A DNA stretch of 30,711 nucleotides. Source: Gracilaria gracilis. Taxonomy: Eukaryota; Rhodophyta; Florideophyceae; Gracilariales; Gracilariaceae. Every line of letters starts with the position of its first letter. Positions within the stretch are counted from its first letter, which is position 1. Below the pieces are notes generated by a model that ran no database searches, was not told the DNA's origin, and saw nothing but the letters and a program-made list of their open reading frames with translations. Positions 1-10,179 of this stretch are shown piece by piece. The position numbers and the translations under genes were made by a program. The stretch covers positions 1 through 30,711 of the forward strand of contig JARGSG010000020.1 of NCBI GenBank assembly GCA_030374805.1, given 5' to 3'.

Positions 1-13
1 ACTCAGCTCAATT

Positions 14-2188
14 ATGTCGGAGCCTGACGGCATTGCAGCCGTGGAAGCGCTCGCAGAGCAGATCGAATCCGGAGGAGGAACGGAAGCCGTGATTGGACTA
101 GATGCGGAAGCCCTTCGTACTTTCAATGAAGCTCTTTACGATGCAGTCAGAGATCCAGATCCACCCCCTCGAAACTGTACACCAGAAGTCATGAAACGTT
201 ACAAGGAAGAGCTAGAACAGTACTCAAAGGAAATGATGGACGCTCTGAAGGAAACTGGCGCTCAGAACGAAGTTCTGTGGTACGAATTTACGTCTAGTTT
301 TCGCCCCGAGACCTTCGGGCACATGTCAAAGGCCACTGCACTGCGTTGGATCAACTACCTGATCCAGAATGGTGTTTGGGTTCGACGTCAGCAAGGATTA
401 AGGCGAGCCAGAGCTCTCGTCGACTGCCTCCAGCAGCCGAAATTCATTCCAGTGCAGACGATAGCACCAGGAACGAATAATTCTGCTTCTTTAGAGACAC
501 CACACCCCGAGACAAATGCAAGGGAGGAGAACACTGCCCATGGTTCAATGCACGACGAACGGGAATTACCTCTTCCATATCGTTCGACCTCTGTACATGA
601 CTCCAGAGCTCATGGCCGCGATGCCACAGATCCTTCCAAGGATAGATCAGCGGCAATGGATACCCGAGCACAATCAGGTGACCCTGCAGCAGTAGACACG
701 CGCCAAGATGGTCTGCGAGACGTGCTCCCAAACTTGTATGCAAACTCGTTTCAGGGAACCAAGCATGGCAGCCATTCCAATGACAAGTCTGGTGCCAACA
801 CCAACTCCGCGTATGCTAACGGTTTCAACAATATGCTAAAGGCGTGCAAGGGACGATGTTCGTATGGAGGTGGATTTGATGAGGACCTGCAAAGCGCTTT
901 GGATTTCTACGATTCGATGGCCAGAATTTTCCGTCTCTCAGACGAGGAGAAGGCCGAAGCGCTACCAGCTATTCTCTGTGACGATGCCCTCCAATTCTAC
1001 ATGAAGGAGTACCGAGTAGGAGATTCTTACCCAGCAATCCTTCAGAAACTTGTTGACAACTACATCAACCCTGAACAACGGAACAGAACCCTCATCCTCT
1101 GGCAGTCAATGAGACTTTCTCAAGCTATGAGAGAGAACCCGGGGAAGAGTGAGCTGGAAGTGTTCAGATCCTTCTGTCACAGACTGGTACAGCTTCAGAA
1201 TCAACTCGATCCTGCGTACAGGACCGATAATTTTCTGCAAGATCAACTGATGGTATCGACAGATACTTTGCAGATAGCCCAGTCTCTACGAGAACGTGTT
1301 CCGGCCTCATCACAGGAAGCTCGTAGCCGCATTGCCACTTTCCTTTCGAATGAACCGAGATCTGCTGAAGCCTTTGTAGTGTCATATCAGAGTCCGAGTA
1401 CTGAAAGTACCGCATGTTACAGTCTTGGTACGCGATACGGAGGTGACGCAAGAAAGACTTTGAAGAATCACGGCCGAACAAAGAAAGGTGATCGCCGTGG
1501 CCGACGGATTTCGTCAAGGTGGCTGTCAGGTAAGAAAGGCTGCTACTTTTGCGGCGAGAACCATTTGGCTCGCACGCGACACTCTCAACAAGAGATCAGA
1601 GATGCGTTTGCGAAGATGAAGAGCAGCAGAACATCCGCTTACGTTACTGTCGAAGACCTTGTCAACGTTGTTCAAGAGCTTACCACTGAAGACGACTCTG
1701 CCGATGCTGTCAATATCGTATACTCAAGTGACAGCGAGGCCTCAATCACTGACGATGACTCTGAGGGGGAAGCAGCCTACATCGTGGAGGATGAATTGTC
1801 GTCGCATGAATCCGATGAAGCACTTCTGGCAAATGCCTCCTTCTTGCATGGGATTGGATTCCACAGGGATCGAGACACGGCTTTGGCAACGATGGAAGAA
1901 GAGCTGAACAGAGGAGAATGCGAACACTTTCGCGGACTTTATATCGATACCTGTGCCAACCGCTCTTCAGTGATGTCTTACAACCAATATAAGGCTTACT
2001 GTGAACAATTCAGCGTGCCGTGTACTATTGATCGTCACAACGTCAAGTACCTGAAGGGCATCGGCGGGAACAGCAGACCGATTGGGACAGCAACTATTCC
2101 TGTTCCGTTCAAAGACTTGAACCTCGTAATCGATGTTACGTTTCAGATTGTGAAGGACAACATTCCAAGCCTTCTGAGTATGAAGTAA
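14..2188 (+). pseudogene. gag: Copia A gag plus aspartic protease segment
   Basis: This 724-codon open stretch encodes the capsid-like gag and the start of pol. A helical N-terminal part (about residues 1-140) is followed by a Ser/Thr/Asp-rich linker, a gag core around 270-440 and a basic stretch near 470-505. A CCHH zinc knuckle follows (C510, C513, H517, H523). The protease motif is at D645 in IDTCANRSS. Retropepsins normally have D-T/S-G, so the Gly is replaced by Cys, which should abolish or weaken activity. The stop TAA at 2186-2188 falls just after the protease, inside a sequence that continues in the same frame, so it reads as a nonsense mutation and not a gene end. The ATG at 14 is the first in frame. 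Family assignment is firm from domain order; function is inferred lost. Confidence 0.85.
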
Positions 2189-2764
2189 ATGGTAGACAAT
2201 GGGCTAGAGATCAGTCTACAGAAACGCGAAGTCATGTACAAGCATCTTCAACAGCCTCTGACGTTCAAGAACTATTTCTTGATCCACAACTGGAGTAATG
2301 GTGATCTTTCGTACTCCTTGTACACAGAATCAGAGCTGAGGAAATTGCATCGCGTCTTCGGCCACCCAACCGTCCAGGCTTTTACCAATGTGCTTAAGAG
2401 AGCCCGTCCAAACGAAATGACCCCCGAAGTGCGAACTGTGATTGATGAAATTACGCAGGCCTGTGTAACCTGTGCCGAGAACGCCCAACGACCCAGAAGG
2501 TTCAAGCTGACTGTGGGCATGGACGATCATAGGTTCAACCATATCGTGGCCATCGATGTGATGTACATTAATCAGAGGCCTGTACTGCATGCCGTCGACG
2601 AGGCTACGCACTTCAACGCCGCTTTGTTTCTGCGCCGCATGACGTCAGCTGAGGTCTGGAAGGCCTTTCTTCGCTGTTGGTCCCGTCTGTACTTGGGGCC
2701 GCTGGACTTCTTACGTGTTGATCAAGGCAGTAATTTAGTCTCGAAAAAGTTCCTCGATCTTTGA
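2189..2764 (+). pseudogene. Copia A GAG-pre-integrase and integrase core, first part
   Basis: This segment continues the frame of the preceding gag-protease stretch across a stop. It has the copia pre-integrase zinc finger (H and H in HRVFGH, then C and C in ACVTC), followed by the RNase-H-fold integrase core. The first catalytic Asp is at 2555-2557 (VAIDVMY) and the second at 2720-2722 (LRVDQGS). A TGA at 2762-2764 interrupts it before the third catalytic residue. Copia integrase inserts the cDNA copy into the host genome. The methionine at 2189 is probably not a real start, because the sequence on both sides of the TAA is homologous-looking and in phase. Confidence 0.85.
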
Positions 2765-3259
2765 GATGCGGACGGGATTACAGTTATGCCGGGCCCAATT
2801 GAGTCTCCTTTTACCATGACGCATGTAGAACGGTACCACGGACCGCTTCGTTTAGCTTACCTGAAGCTAAGAGCCTCACTCCCTCGTAGCGAGACTGACG
2901 CGGACTGTCTGCAGATGGCAGTTAAATCTGTCAATGATACAATCGGACCAGAGGGTTTGTGTCCAACGCTACTTGTATTTGGAGCTATACCTCGGCCAGC
3001 GCGACAGACGCCCGCTGAGACTCAGTTGCAACGTGCCAGGGCGATTGAAGAGGCCATGGACGTCGTGAGGAAGGAGCAAGCAAAACGACGAGCCTCGTTT
3101 GGTCTCAAGCATTACAACGGCCCGAAAGGAAAGGAGAACAGCCAACAGCTGCTGAAACTCCCAGCCGGTGCTCCAGTATACGTGTATCGGAAGAGTTCAA
3201 AGAAATGGGAAGGTCCATTTCCTTTCATACAGATCGATGGTGAGACAGTCGTTGTCTAA
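2765..3259 (+). pseudogene. Copia A integrase C-terminal part
   Basis: Still in the same frame, this stretch supplies the third integrase catalytic residue, Glu at 2828-2830 (THVERYHG). It is 35 residues after the second Asp at 2720, the canonical D-35-E spacing, although a TGA lies between them. A helical linker and a basic tail with a KKWEGPF-type motif follow. The stop TAA at 3257-3259 sits in VVV-stop-LPHG; a single C-to-T change of CAA (Gln) would produce it, and the next codons keep reading as retrotransposon protein. Confidence 0.8.
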
Positions 3260-4525
3260 CTCCCACACGGCCGTCGTATATTCCGTTCGAATGTTGTGAA
3301 ACCCGTCACGAAGTCGGAACTGGGACATCATGGTTCTTCTAACACTGAAGTTGTTGGAGGGGAAGTCACAGATGACTTGAAGCTCAGCGCAAAGGAGGTA
3401 TCGGCCATGTTTGGTGAGGCTTTTAATGTCGAACAAGTTTCAACACAACCCGATCAAGAAGACTTTGGAGAGGCGAGAGCAAAGGAACTGTCTGGGTTAG
3501 AGGAGCGAGGAACTTTTGAAGTCGTAGATGTGAAACAGGTTCCGAGTAGAACGCGCATTTACGGTTCGAGATGGGTTGACGTTGTCAAGTCTGTGGACGG
3601 AAAGGCTCTTAAGAAGTCTCGATTGGTAGCTCAGAACTTCAAAGATCGGGGAGCGTTGGATATTGCGAAAAAGTCTCCAACGGTCAGCCGACTTGGGCAG
3701 AGGATTTCCATTGCCCTCTCCGTGATGATATCAGGACACATGTCATATGTTCGAGATATATCACAGGCATATATTCAGTCTGAGTCCCAAATTGAGAGAC
3801 AGATCTACCTTCGCCCGCCACTGGAAATGGGCCTTGATTCGCACGAAGTGCTTCGAGTGCTGAAATCCCTGTATGGCATCCCTGAGAGTGGGCTTCATTG
3901 GTTCGTTACCTACCAGACGCATCACAGAAACCAACTTCAGATGCAGCCCACCTCAGCTGATCCATGCGTCTTGTACAAGCGAACTGGTGAAACGCTTGAT
4001 GGGGTCACGATTCTGCAGGTTGACGATTCCTTTGGACACGGAACAAATGATTTTCTGGATGAGGAAGAGAAGCATTCGAAGGCTTTTGAATCAAAACCGC
4101 GCAAATGCCTCCACGAGGGAGACAACGCAATTTTCAATGGCATCAATATTCGCGAGAAGACTGGTGGAACTGTGGTTATCGAGCAAAGCCAAAAGCTGCG
4201 ATCTGTCAAGCATGCCCGCTCACAGGAGGACTTTGTCAGTATCCGAGCACAAGTGCAGTATATTGGTTGTTGCACCAGACCAGATCTTTCTGCTGCAGTG
4301 CAGCTCCTTGCTAGCTACGTGAACGAACCCGAAGCCATTCACTTCCGAAGAATGAATTCTGTTGTGGACCGATGCCATGAGACTATGGAAACTGGCCTCA
4401 CATACGTACCACTGGATATGAGTTCATTGCGCCTTATGCTCTTTACCGACGCTTCATTTGCCAACACCGACAAGCTTAAGTCAACAACTTGGGTTCGTTC
4501 TACTCTTAGCCGATGGAAACAATAA
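3260..4525 (+). pseudogene. Copia A reverse transcriptase
   Basis: This is RVT_2-type copia reverse transcriptase, which copies element RNA to DNA. Visible landmarks in order are the entry region with GSRWVDVVK, the catalytic-Asp motif VRDISQAYIQS, the copia hallmark YGIPESGLHW, and the active-site motif LQVDDSFG (the usual YVDD, here QVDD). The connection to RNase H follows (CTRPDLSAAVQ). The frame is that of gag and integrase and runs until the frame is lost near 4485, after LMLFTDASFANTDKLK, which is the first RNase H strand with its catalytic Asp. The amino acids read after about 4488 to the stop at 4523 are out of frame. All RT catalytic Asp residues are present, so RT itself looks less damaged than the rest. 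Confidence 0.85.
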
Positions 4526-4961
4526 TGCCAATATTACTCACTATGGCAGCTCTAAGTGCAAGCGAGTAGCTCGGTCGGTCATGGCAGCGGAGGTACACGC
4601 TTTAGTGTACGGGTTTGACCAAGCTTATGTTGCTAAGACAATGCTGGAAGAAATATTAGGAGAGGAAGTGCCACTGGATGCATACGTGGATTCACGAACG
4701 GTGTTTAATGTAGTCGCGAAGTATGGATCTACTCTCGAGAAGAGGCTGCAGGTTGATGTGTCTGCGCTTAAGGAAAGCCACAGTCGCGGCGAGTTAAGGT
4801 ATCTAGCATGGATACCGGGAGACCAGAATGTTAGCGATGGATTGACTAAGGGACTAGTTGGAAACAGTCATCCGCTCTGGAAACTCATGACTACGAATCG
4901 GATTTTGTTGCGACCCACTGGCTGGGTGGAAGGTACTCGTATTGATGTGAACACTGCGTGA
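4486..4961 (+). pseudogene. Copia A RNase H, frameshifted
   Basis: Relative to RT this piece is shifted by one extra base, most simply an inserted A in tcaacaac at about 4485-4489. It encodes the rest of a type I RNase H: QLGFVLLLADG, SVMAAEVHAL with the catalytic Glu, AYVDSRTVF with the next Asp, and a tail resembling the ADxLTK motif (NVSDGLTKGL). RNase H degrades the RNA strand during reverse transcription. The first catalytic Asp lies in the upstream frame (FTDAS). The annotated start is where the new frame becomes meaningful, not a translation start. It ends with a TGA at 4959-4961. Confidence 0.8.
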
Positions 4962-4987
4962 TTTCTTCGAAAAGAAAAATCTTGGAG

Positions 4988-5213
4988 TGTCGAATGTTGA
5001 CAGTGACGTGGGACGCTAAGACACTGTCTCTGATCAGCCTTGTTGAACTTGAATTCCTAAGTTACATAAGAAGAAAGTGAATTGAATCATCTTGATCTGA
5101 GGGTACTATTCTAATACGTTCGATTACAGTGACAGATGGTTAGTACTTAAGTAGGTACTACAATGCGTAAACAATAAACGGGAGTTATCATCGATTATTA
5201 CAACTACTATCTT
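4988..5213 (+). repeat. Likely 3' LTR of copia A
   Basis: A TG start (tgtcgaatgttgac) follows a weak purine-rich tract (gaaaagaaaaatcttggag), 27 bases after the RNase H stop, as expected for a 3' LTR. A polyadenylation-type AATAAA is at 5173-5178. The left copy is outside the window, so neither end can be verified; the right end is placed only by loss of similar composition. Confidence 0.45.
5173..5178 (+). promoter_or_regulatory. AATAAA polyadenylation signal in copia A LTR
   Basis: This is a perfect AATAAA hexamer about 210 bases after the copia A coding end, inside the putative LTR. It is the usual position for LTR transcript termination. Confidence 0.4.
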
Positions 5214-5395
5214 CGTACGCTTTGTACCGCATCACAACCCCGAGAGTTCGCTTCACGGCAGCCTCAACCACAGGCACTCTATCGCCGGTGGAATCGACAG
5301 AGCAACTCTCACTCAGCCAACCAGCAGGCCGGGTGACAGGGTGCTTCTGTGAGAGGTTCAGACCTTGCCACAACAGCCCAGCAGAGGGCCGTTAT

Positions 5396-6885
5396 TCAAG
5401 GCGAGAACTTTAAGCAGCCATACTGCACCTTCAGCAGTAGACTGCATCTTTCAGGCTGAGTTTTTACAAGGACAGAGAGGACTTCCTGTTCAATAGATCC
5501 ATCGCCGTCGATGACAATATCCAACGGGCCCTTGTCGGACGTGTAAAAACGGCGGAGCTTTGACACATGAAAGACGTCGAGTGCGCGGCGCATAGTAGAT
5601 GGTAGTTCGATTCGGTAAGTCACAGGTCCCAAACGTTCGCGAATTCGAAAAGGGCCAATGAACCGTGGCTGCCACTTCTTTGGCAAGGTAGATCGTTGTG
5701 TCAGAGAAAGAGATTCGGCGCGAAGTAGAACGAGGTCGTCGAGAGAGAAGTCAACAGGGTGTCTGCGGCGATCAGCGTAAAACTTCTGAGTTGATACCGC
5801 GTTAGCCAGATGATCGCGTGCCAACCTGATCATTGCCTGACGGCGTTGAATATAATCGGCGGCGGACTGCGCTTTTTCGGTGCAGTGTTCCAATGAACGC
5901 GTGATCGGAGTGTGGGGGATGTAGCCAAGTGACACCTCGAACAGGGCTCGGCGGGTGCTGGCGTGGCGGGAAGAGTTGTATTGGAACTCGACGGAAGGCA
6001 GAAAGGTATCCCAGGACGAAGGTGCGGCTTGGATGCAGGTTCGTAGCATTGACGACAGAGTTCGGATGAGATTCTCGGACTGACCATCCGTCTGCGGGTG
6101 ATCGGTGGTTGAAACATTGTTCCGGATGTTCAACAGATCGGTCAAAGTCTTCCAAAATCGAGAACGTACTTTCGGGTCGCGGTCGGATACGAGTGTGTGC
6201 GGCACACCATGCTTCGAGAAGAGGTGCAGTTCGAATAAATTGGCGGTGTCCAAAGCTGTTGCAGCTTTCGTTGTGGGAATTAATATGGACTGCTTCGACA
6301 ATTTGTCCACGATGACCAAGATCGCGTCGAAACCTTTGTCGGAGCGCGGAAGTTCGGTGAGAAAGTCAAAAGTAACCATCTCCCAGCATCGGTTGGGAAT
6401 GGGTAGTGGCTGAAGGAGTCCCTGGGTTCGTTGATTTGGCGCCTTGTTCGACTGGCAGTCGCGACAGTTGCGTACGAAGCGGAATATGTCGCGATACATG
6501 TGTGGCCAGTAGGCATTTCGGGCGACAGCGCAATACGTCTTGTCTGCGCCGATGTGCCCTATTCCATGAAAGTGACGCGTGAGTTCGTCACGAAGTCCTT
6601 CGCCAGGGGGAATATAGAGTCTCGGTGACCCAGTACCTCTCCAGAAAATCTGATTATCCGAGACGGCGAAGTTAGTTGATATGCGGTGGAGGGAGGCGGA
6701 CTGGCTACTGTCGGGTGAGGAGTGAGAAGACAAGATGTCGGAAGCCAGTTGATCAGAGGTGTAGAGAGAACGGACTCGTGCCCGAAGGTCTGGAAGTCGC
6801 GCAGTAAGCGAACGGAGCTGTGGGATATGATCTGGTCTACGGCTGAGCGCATTGGGGACGACATTGCGCCTGCCTGGATAGATGT
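5396..6885 (-). pseudogene. pol: Gypsy integrase
   Basis: The integrase follows an intact linker after RNase H (GRRNVVPNALSRR region at about 6880). It has the H2C2 zinc finger (H in GHIGADKTY, then CRDCQSNK), then the catalytic triad: Asp in TFDFLTEL, Asp in VSDRDPKVR, and Glu in DGQSENLIRTL. The C-terminal part carries a GPF/Y-type module (PRFIGPFRIRERLGPVTYRIELP, at about 5600-5680). The tail ends at a TGA at 5396 after QYGCLKFSP. A chromodomain would normally follow in chromoviruses; the tail (EQEVLSVL...) has only a faint resemblance and no clear aromatic cage, so I do not call one. This piece is uninterrupted for about 490 codons. Confidence 0.88.
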
Positions 6886-7027
6886 TGAGTGTCGAAACTA
6901 TGCTCCTGAATCTCGTCTAACCAACGACATTGTCGGCCAGTAAGCTTGGATTTGGACTGGAGGTATCTGATTGGATCGTGGTCTGTGAGGAGTAGGAAGC
7001 GTCGGCCGCGAAGGTAAGGACCCCCAG
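6886..7027 (-). pseudogene. Gypsy RNase H C-terminal part, frameshifted
   Basis: This short segment lies between two frameshifts. It reads PYLRGRRFLLLTDHDPIRYL, the typical gypsy RNase H strand with catalytic Asp and His after the RVW tryptophan, then RQCRWLDEIQE. Upstream the frame is lost in a run of five G's on the minus strand (near 7028), where four would keep it open. Downstream one extra base near 6885 (HL|SRQ where HLPGRRN-like sequence is expected) moves into the integrase frame. Both breaks are +1. Confidence 0.75.
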
Positions 7028-7658
7028 ACACGTAAGGCGATCATTACAGCGAGGAGTTCTTGATCCCCAGTGTCCCAGTTACTCTCGGCAGGCGAGAGGC
7101 GGTGTGACAGAAATGCAATGGGGTGCCCATCTTGCGATAATGTGGCCCCAGCAGCATGCTTCGAAGCATCCGTGGCCAGAACGAAGGGTTTCGTCGGGTC
7201 TGCATGCGCGAGGACGGGCGCTGATGTAAGCGCAGACTTGATGGCCTCGAGCGCGGATTGCTGCATTGGCTTCCACTCAAATGTGTGTGAGCGGAGCAAA
7301 TCCGTTAGAGGCTGAAGAATGGCGGCATACCCTTTCACGAAACGGCGGTAGAAATTTGCCAGACCGATAAACTGTTGTACTTGCTTCAGATTAATTGGTG
7401 TAGGCCAGTCACGCACTGACTTGACAAGGCGTTCTTGGGTAGAAACACCCTTGTCCGAAACGGTGGAGCCCAGGAACTCGACCTCACGAACGCCAAATGC
7501 ACACTTGCTGAGCTTAGCGTAGAGTTTGTGCTCTCGTAATAAGCTAAGTACTTCGCGGAGATGTGTCTTGTGTTCCTCGATAGACTTACTGAATACCAGT
7601 ATGTCGTCGATGTAGAGGACGAGACAACGGCCATTAAGGTGACGTAGCGCGGAACGCG
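7028..7658 (-). pseudogene. Gypsy RT palm (YIDD), thumb and RNase H N-terminal part
   Basis: This frame opens near 7658 and carries the RT active site LVLYIDDILVFS, with YIDD at 7603-7614. The thumb and connection follow, with the gypsy hallmark FIGLANFYRRFVKGY. RNase H begins at FVLATDASKHAAGA with catalytic Asp, then ELLAVMIALRVW with catalytic Glu. It ends at the +1 shift in the G run at about 7028. The RT part upstream lies in two other frames, so no complete RT can be made without repair. The first ATG/GTG in frame, at 7416, is internal and not a biological start. Confidence 0.85.
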
Positions 7659-8809
7659 ATTAGACGAGAGAAGGCTGCCGGTGCATTGCACAAACCGAAA
7701 CACAGCACACGCCATTCGAAAAGAGCCGAAGCGGGTCCTGATAGCTGTCGTGTAGCAGTCTTCATCCTTTATGCGCATCTGATGGTAAGCGCCGACGAGA
7801 TCAATCTGTGAGAAAACTGTAGCGCCAGCGACCTGGTCGAGAGCCTCGTCAATGAGCGGTAGAGGCGTGGCGTCCAGAATCGTGATGCGGTTGAGAGCTC
7901 GATAGTCGCATACCATGCGCAGTTGTCCAGATTTCTTGCGGACAAAGAAGACTGGAGCTCCGAACGGTGAGGAAGACGGGCGGATGAGGCCCTTCTGTAG
8001 AAGCTCGTTCAAAGTGTTTCGGAGCATATTCAGCTCTTCATGAGAGAGCCTGATAACCGGGCGAACAGGAGGAGGTTTGTCCGGGAGTAGGTTGATTTCG
8101 AAGTCGTGTTCGCGCTGCGGCGGCAGCTCGTACGGTAGCTCTTCCTTGAAGACGTCCGAAAACTCGTCGACGATGGGGGCCAGCTCGGTGTGGCAGTCAA
8201 CGGACGCGGAAGGCGGGGTTTTGGGTTGTAAGCGTAGCGCGAAGAGTTCGCAGGCACGCTTCTTGACGAGGCGACGCATTCGCTTGAAAGAGATAGTCGG
8301 TACCGTGGGCTTTGTCTTGGGCTTCGTCGAAGGAGATTGGTGACGTGGCAACACTTTCATACGAGAACCATCTGCGCGCTTGATGGTTAGTGTGTACGCG
8401 GACCAATCGACATACGGTCGTACTTCGCGGAGCCATTGACGGCCAACGGTAACCAGCGGAAGTCCATCTTCCTTATCCTTCATGTATATGACGTAGACAG
8501 AGACAGAGGCTTCGCTGTTCTCGACGGCGATTGAGGTTCGTGCCTGATAAAGGATCGGTACGAGAGAGTTGTTTCCAAGTTCGGTGTAGGGAGAGTCTGA
8601 AGTTTCCAGAAGCAGACCGCACGAGCGTGCGGTATTCAGCGAGACGAAGGCGTGCGAGGCGCCTGGATCAAGGTGGAACGCGACTGGGCAGCCGTTCAGC
8701 GATCCATTGTATATCATCTCACCGATTGGGTCAACATCGATGGCGGAAAGTTTTGGAGAGCCACCGACGTTGGCATCTTCCGCACCGTTGTGCGGTGTGG
8801 CTAGTTTTT
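7659..8809 (-). pseudogene. pol: Gypsy protease and RT fingers (start of pol)
   Basis: Pol is entered by -1 frameshifting at the gag stop and the frame is open from there. The protease motif is HLDPGASHAFVS; retropepsins usually have DTG or DSG, so Pro replaces Thr/Ser. The RT fingers and first catalytic Asp follow: KGLIRPSSSPFGAPVFFVRKK, RMVCDYRALN, VFSQIDLVGAYHQMRI. After RFGSF one extra T in a TTTT run near 7715 throws the frame off. About 57 bases then read in a third frame (RVLCFGLCNAPAAFSR) before a second +1 shift near 7658. Residues read after 7715 in the original frame are not RT-like. Confidence 0.85.
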
Positions 8810-8810
8810 C
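8780..8810 (-). promoter_or_regulatory. -1 programmed ribosomal frameshift signal between gag and pol
   Basis: The gag reading frame ends TCG AAA AAC TAG. The heptamer G AAA AAC (8804-8810) is in the X XXY YYZ phase used by -1 frameshift sites and abuts the stop. After an 8-base spacer a GC-rich hairpin follows, CCGCAC-AACG-GTGCGG (8780-8795, six perfect pairs). The -1 frame is open from there straight into protease. The first base of the heptamer is G instead of A, a tolerated variation in some viruses. Confidence 0.7.
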
Positions 8811-10129
8811 GAACGGCCTCTATGAGAGGAGGCTCCGGCCACTGTGGTGCGGCAAGGATGACTTGGGTCACTCCAAGGTCCTTTTCCGCATTTCATGCAG
8901 CGGTCGGTGGCGCGGTAGATGCTATTCTCCAGGGGATTACGGATGTCAGCAGGTCCCCAGCAGTCTTTGGAGAGGTCTTTTCCAATCGAAGAAGGTTCCG
9001 TAGGCTTCTCCGAGGACGACTTCGATGGGCGGTCTTTGCTCTTCGCGTTCTTCGCCCTGGAGGACTGTCCAGTTTGACCTTCGTTCCACTTCTCAGAGAT
9101 ATAGATAGTACGAACGTAGTTGTACACATCAGTCATGATGGGAGGGTGGCCATCAGGAAAACGGATGGACAGTTTCTTCTTGAACAGGACTGGTAAAGAA
9201 AGCTGAAAGAAAGTAAAGGCTTCTGAGATCGGAGTGTCGCAGATATCTACGAGCTGGCGGAACTTCGTAATATGGCTCTCAAGAGAGCCATCGCTGAAAC
9301 GCAATTGAATCAATTGGACACGCGCAAGAGCTGTTTCGTTGGCAGGAACGAACTCACCAAGCATAGCAGCTTGAAGATCATCAAGCGTGGCGATCGAGTC
9401 TCCATCGCGCATCAAACGTGTGTACCAATTGTCTGCATTGTCGCGCAGAAGGCACGAGGCAATGTGAACCTCCTGTGTGTCTGTAATGGACGGGCATAGG
9501 GAGGTGACCTTTCGCACGTTAGAAATAAAAGATCTTACCTTGATGGATGTGCGCTCGCTGTCCCAACCATGATAGGTCGAGAAGTTGGACGACTTTAGCA
9601 CCTGTAGGAGAGGGGTGGAAGAGCTTGATGTGGAATTATTTGGCCGCGCTGAATCTTGTGGATTGCGTCGTGGTGGTAATGGACGCGGAGACGGTAACCT
9701 GGTAGGTGTTTCGAAGCGGCTTTGGAGCGTGTTAAGTTGCGCTACAACCATTGACATAGTTTGTTGTTGTTCCTGTATCATTGACAAGAGTGTCGATGAT
9801 GCTACCTGTGGAGGAGTCTGTGTGGAATCCAAAATGATGGCTGCTGTGTCACCCACCGGGGCCTGTGACGTATGTGCAGATTGGTGCGGAGTTGGCTGTG
9901 GAGGTTGGTTGGCTTGCACGGGGGGCGGGGAGGATGCGGATGGCTGCGGCGAAGTGGGCAGGTTTTGCGTACCGGAGTGGGACATCGGACCAGTGTGGGA
10001 TAGGTGATGCGCGGAAGGCTGTGTCGTTGGAGGCGTCGGGTGAGAACCGGAATGACGGGAAGAACTGTGGTGGGACGACGGTGTCGGGGTGTTTCGACGA
10101 CCCAGTTTGGACTGAAAAGCCAACGGCAT
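8801..10129 (-). CDS. gag: Gypsy Gag polyprotein, intact
   Basis: This 442-residue structural protein forms the virus-like particle and packages element RNA. Residues 1-175 are rich in Pro, Ser, His, Gln and Thr and look disordered. The capsid-like core follows (about 185-330), with FSTYHGWDSE, the tryptophan-containing NADNWYTRLM and the ALARVQLIQLRFSDGSLESH stretch typical of retrotransposon gag domains. A basic, Ser-rich linker leads to a Cys/His knuckle at 411-426 (CMKCGKGPWSDPSHPC), with spacing looser than classical CX2CX4HX4C. The ATG at 10129 is the first in frame and lies about 40 bases from the candidate primer-binding site. No lesion is seen, in contrast to pol. The stop is embedded in the frameshift signal. 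Confidence 0.88.
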   Translation of the reverse strand: MPLAFQSKLGRRNTPTPSSHHSSSRHSGSHPTPPTTQPSAHHLSHTGPMSHSGTQNLPTSPQPSASSPPPVQANQPPQPTPHQSAHTSQAPVGDTAAIILDSTQTPPQVASSTLLSMIQEQQQTMSMVVAQLNTLQSRFETPTRLPSPRPLPPRRNPQDSARPNNSTSSSSTPLLQVLKSSNFSTYHGWDSERTSIKVRSFISNVRKVTSLCPSITDTQEVHIASCLLRDNADNWYTRLMRDGDSIATLDDLQAAMLGEFVPANETALARVQLIQLRFSDGSLESHITKFRQLVDICDTPISEAFTFFQLSLPVLFKKKLSIRFPDGHPPIMTDVYNYVRTIYISEKWNEGQTGQSSRAKNAKSKDRPSKSSSEKPTEPSSIGKDLSKDCWGPADIRNPLENSIYRATDRCMKCGKGPWSDPSHPCRTTVAGASSHRGRSKN

Positions 10130-10171
10130 GGTTTAGAGAGCGGTGTTCCAGCGGTGAGGAAGGTAGGATGA

Positions 10172-10179
10172 TGCTACCA
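10172..10179 (-). promoter_or_regulatory. Candidate primer-binding site of the gypsy element
   Basis: TGGTAGCA on the minus strand, about 45 bases upstream of the gag ATG, fits the complement of an initiator-Met tRNA 3' end. It shares the 9-mer TGGTAGCAT with the copia B primer site. The preceding bases (tattttaat) do not form a clear LTR end in CA, so the call is tentative. Confidence 0.35.

Larger units (their letters stand above)
1..5213 (+). mobile_element. Ty1/copia LTR retrotransposon A, decayed, 5' truncated by window edge
   Basis: Domains run in copia order (gag with CCHH knuckle, protease, GAG-pre-integrase zinc finger, integrase, RT, RNase H), with integrase before RT, which separates copia from gypsy. 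Everything from 14 to about 4485 lies in one reading frame but is cut by stops at 2186, 2762 and 3257; a +1 frameshift near 4485 precedes RNase H. The gag ATG is only 14 bases from the left edge, so the 5' LTR and primer-binding site are outside. The 3' LTR probably starts at 4988. The right boundary near 5213 is a guess, since the second LTR is not available for comparison. Confidence 0.9.

Noticed and set aside
5188..5413. Gypsy chromodomain or extra small gene after integrase
   Set aside because: The frames are short, unlinked to the integrase frame, and no chromodomain aromatic residues are visible.
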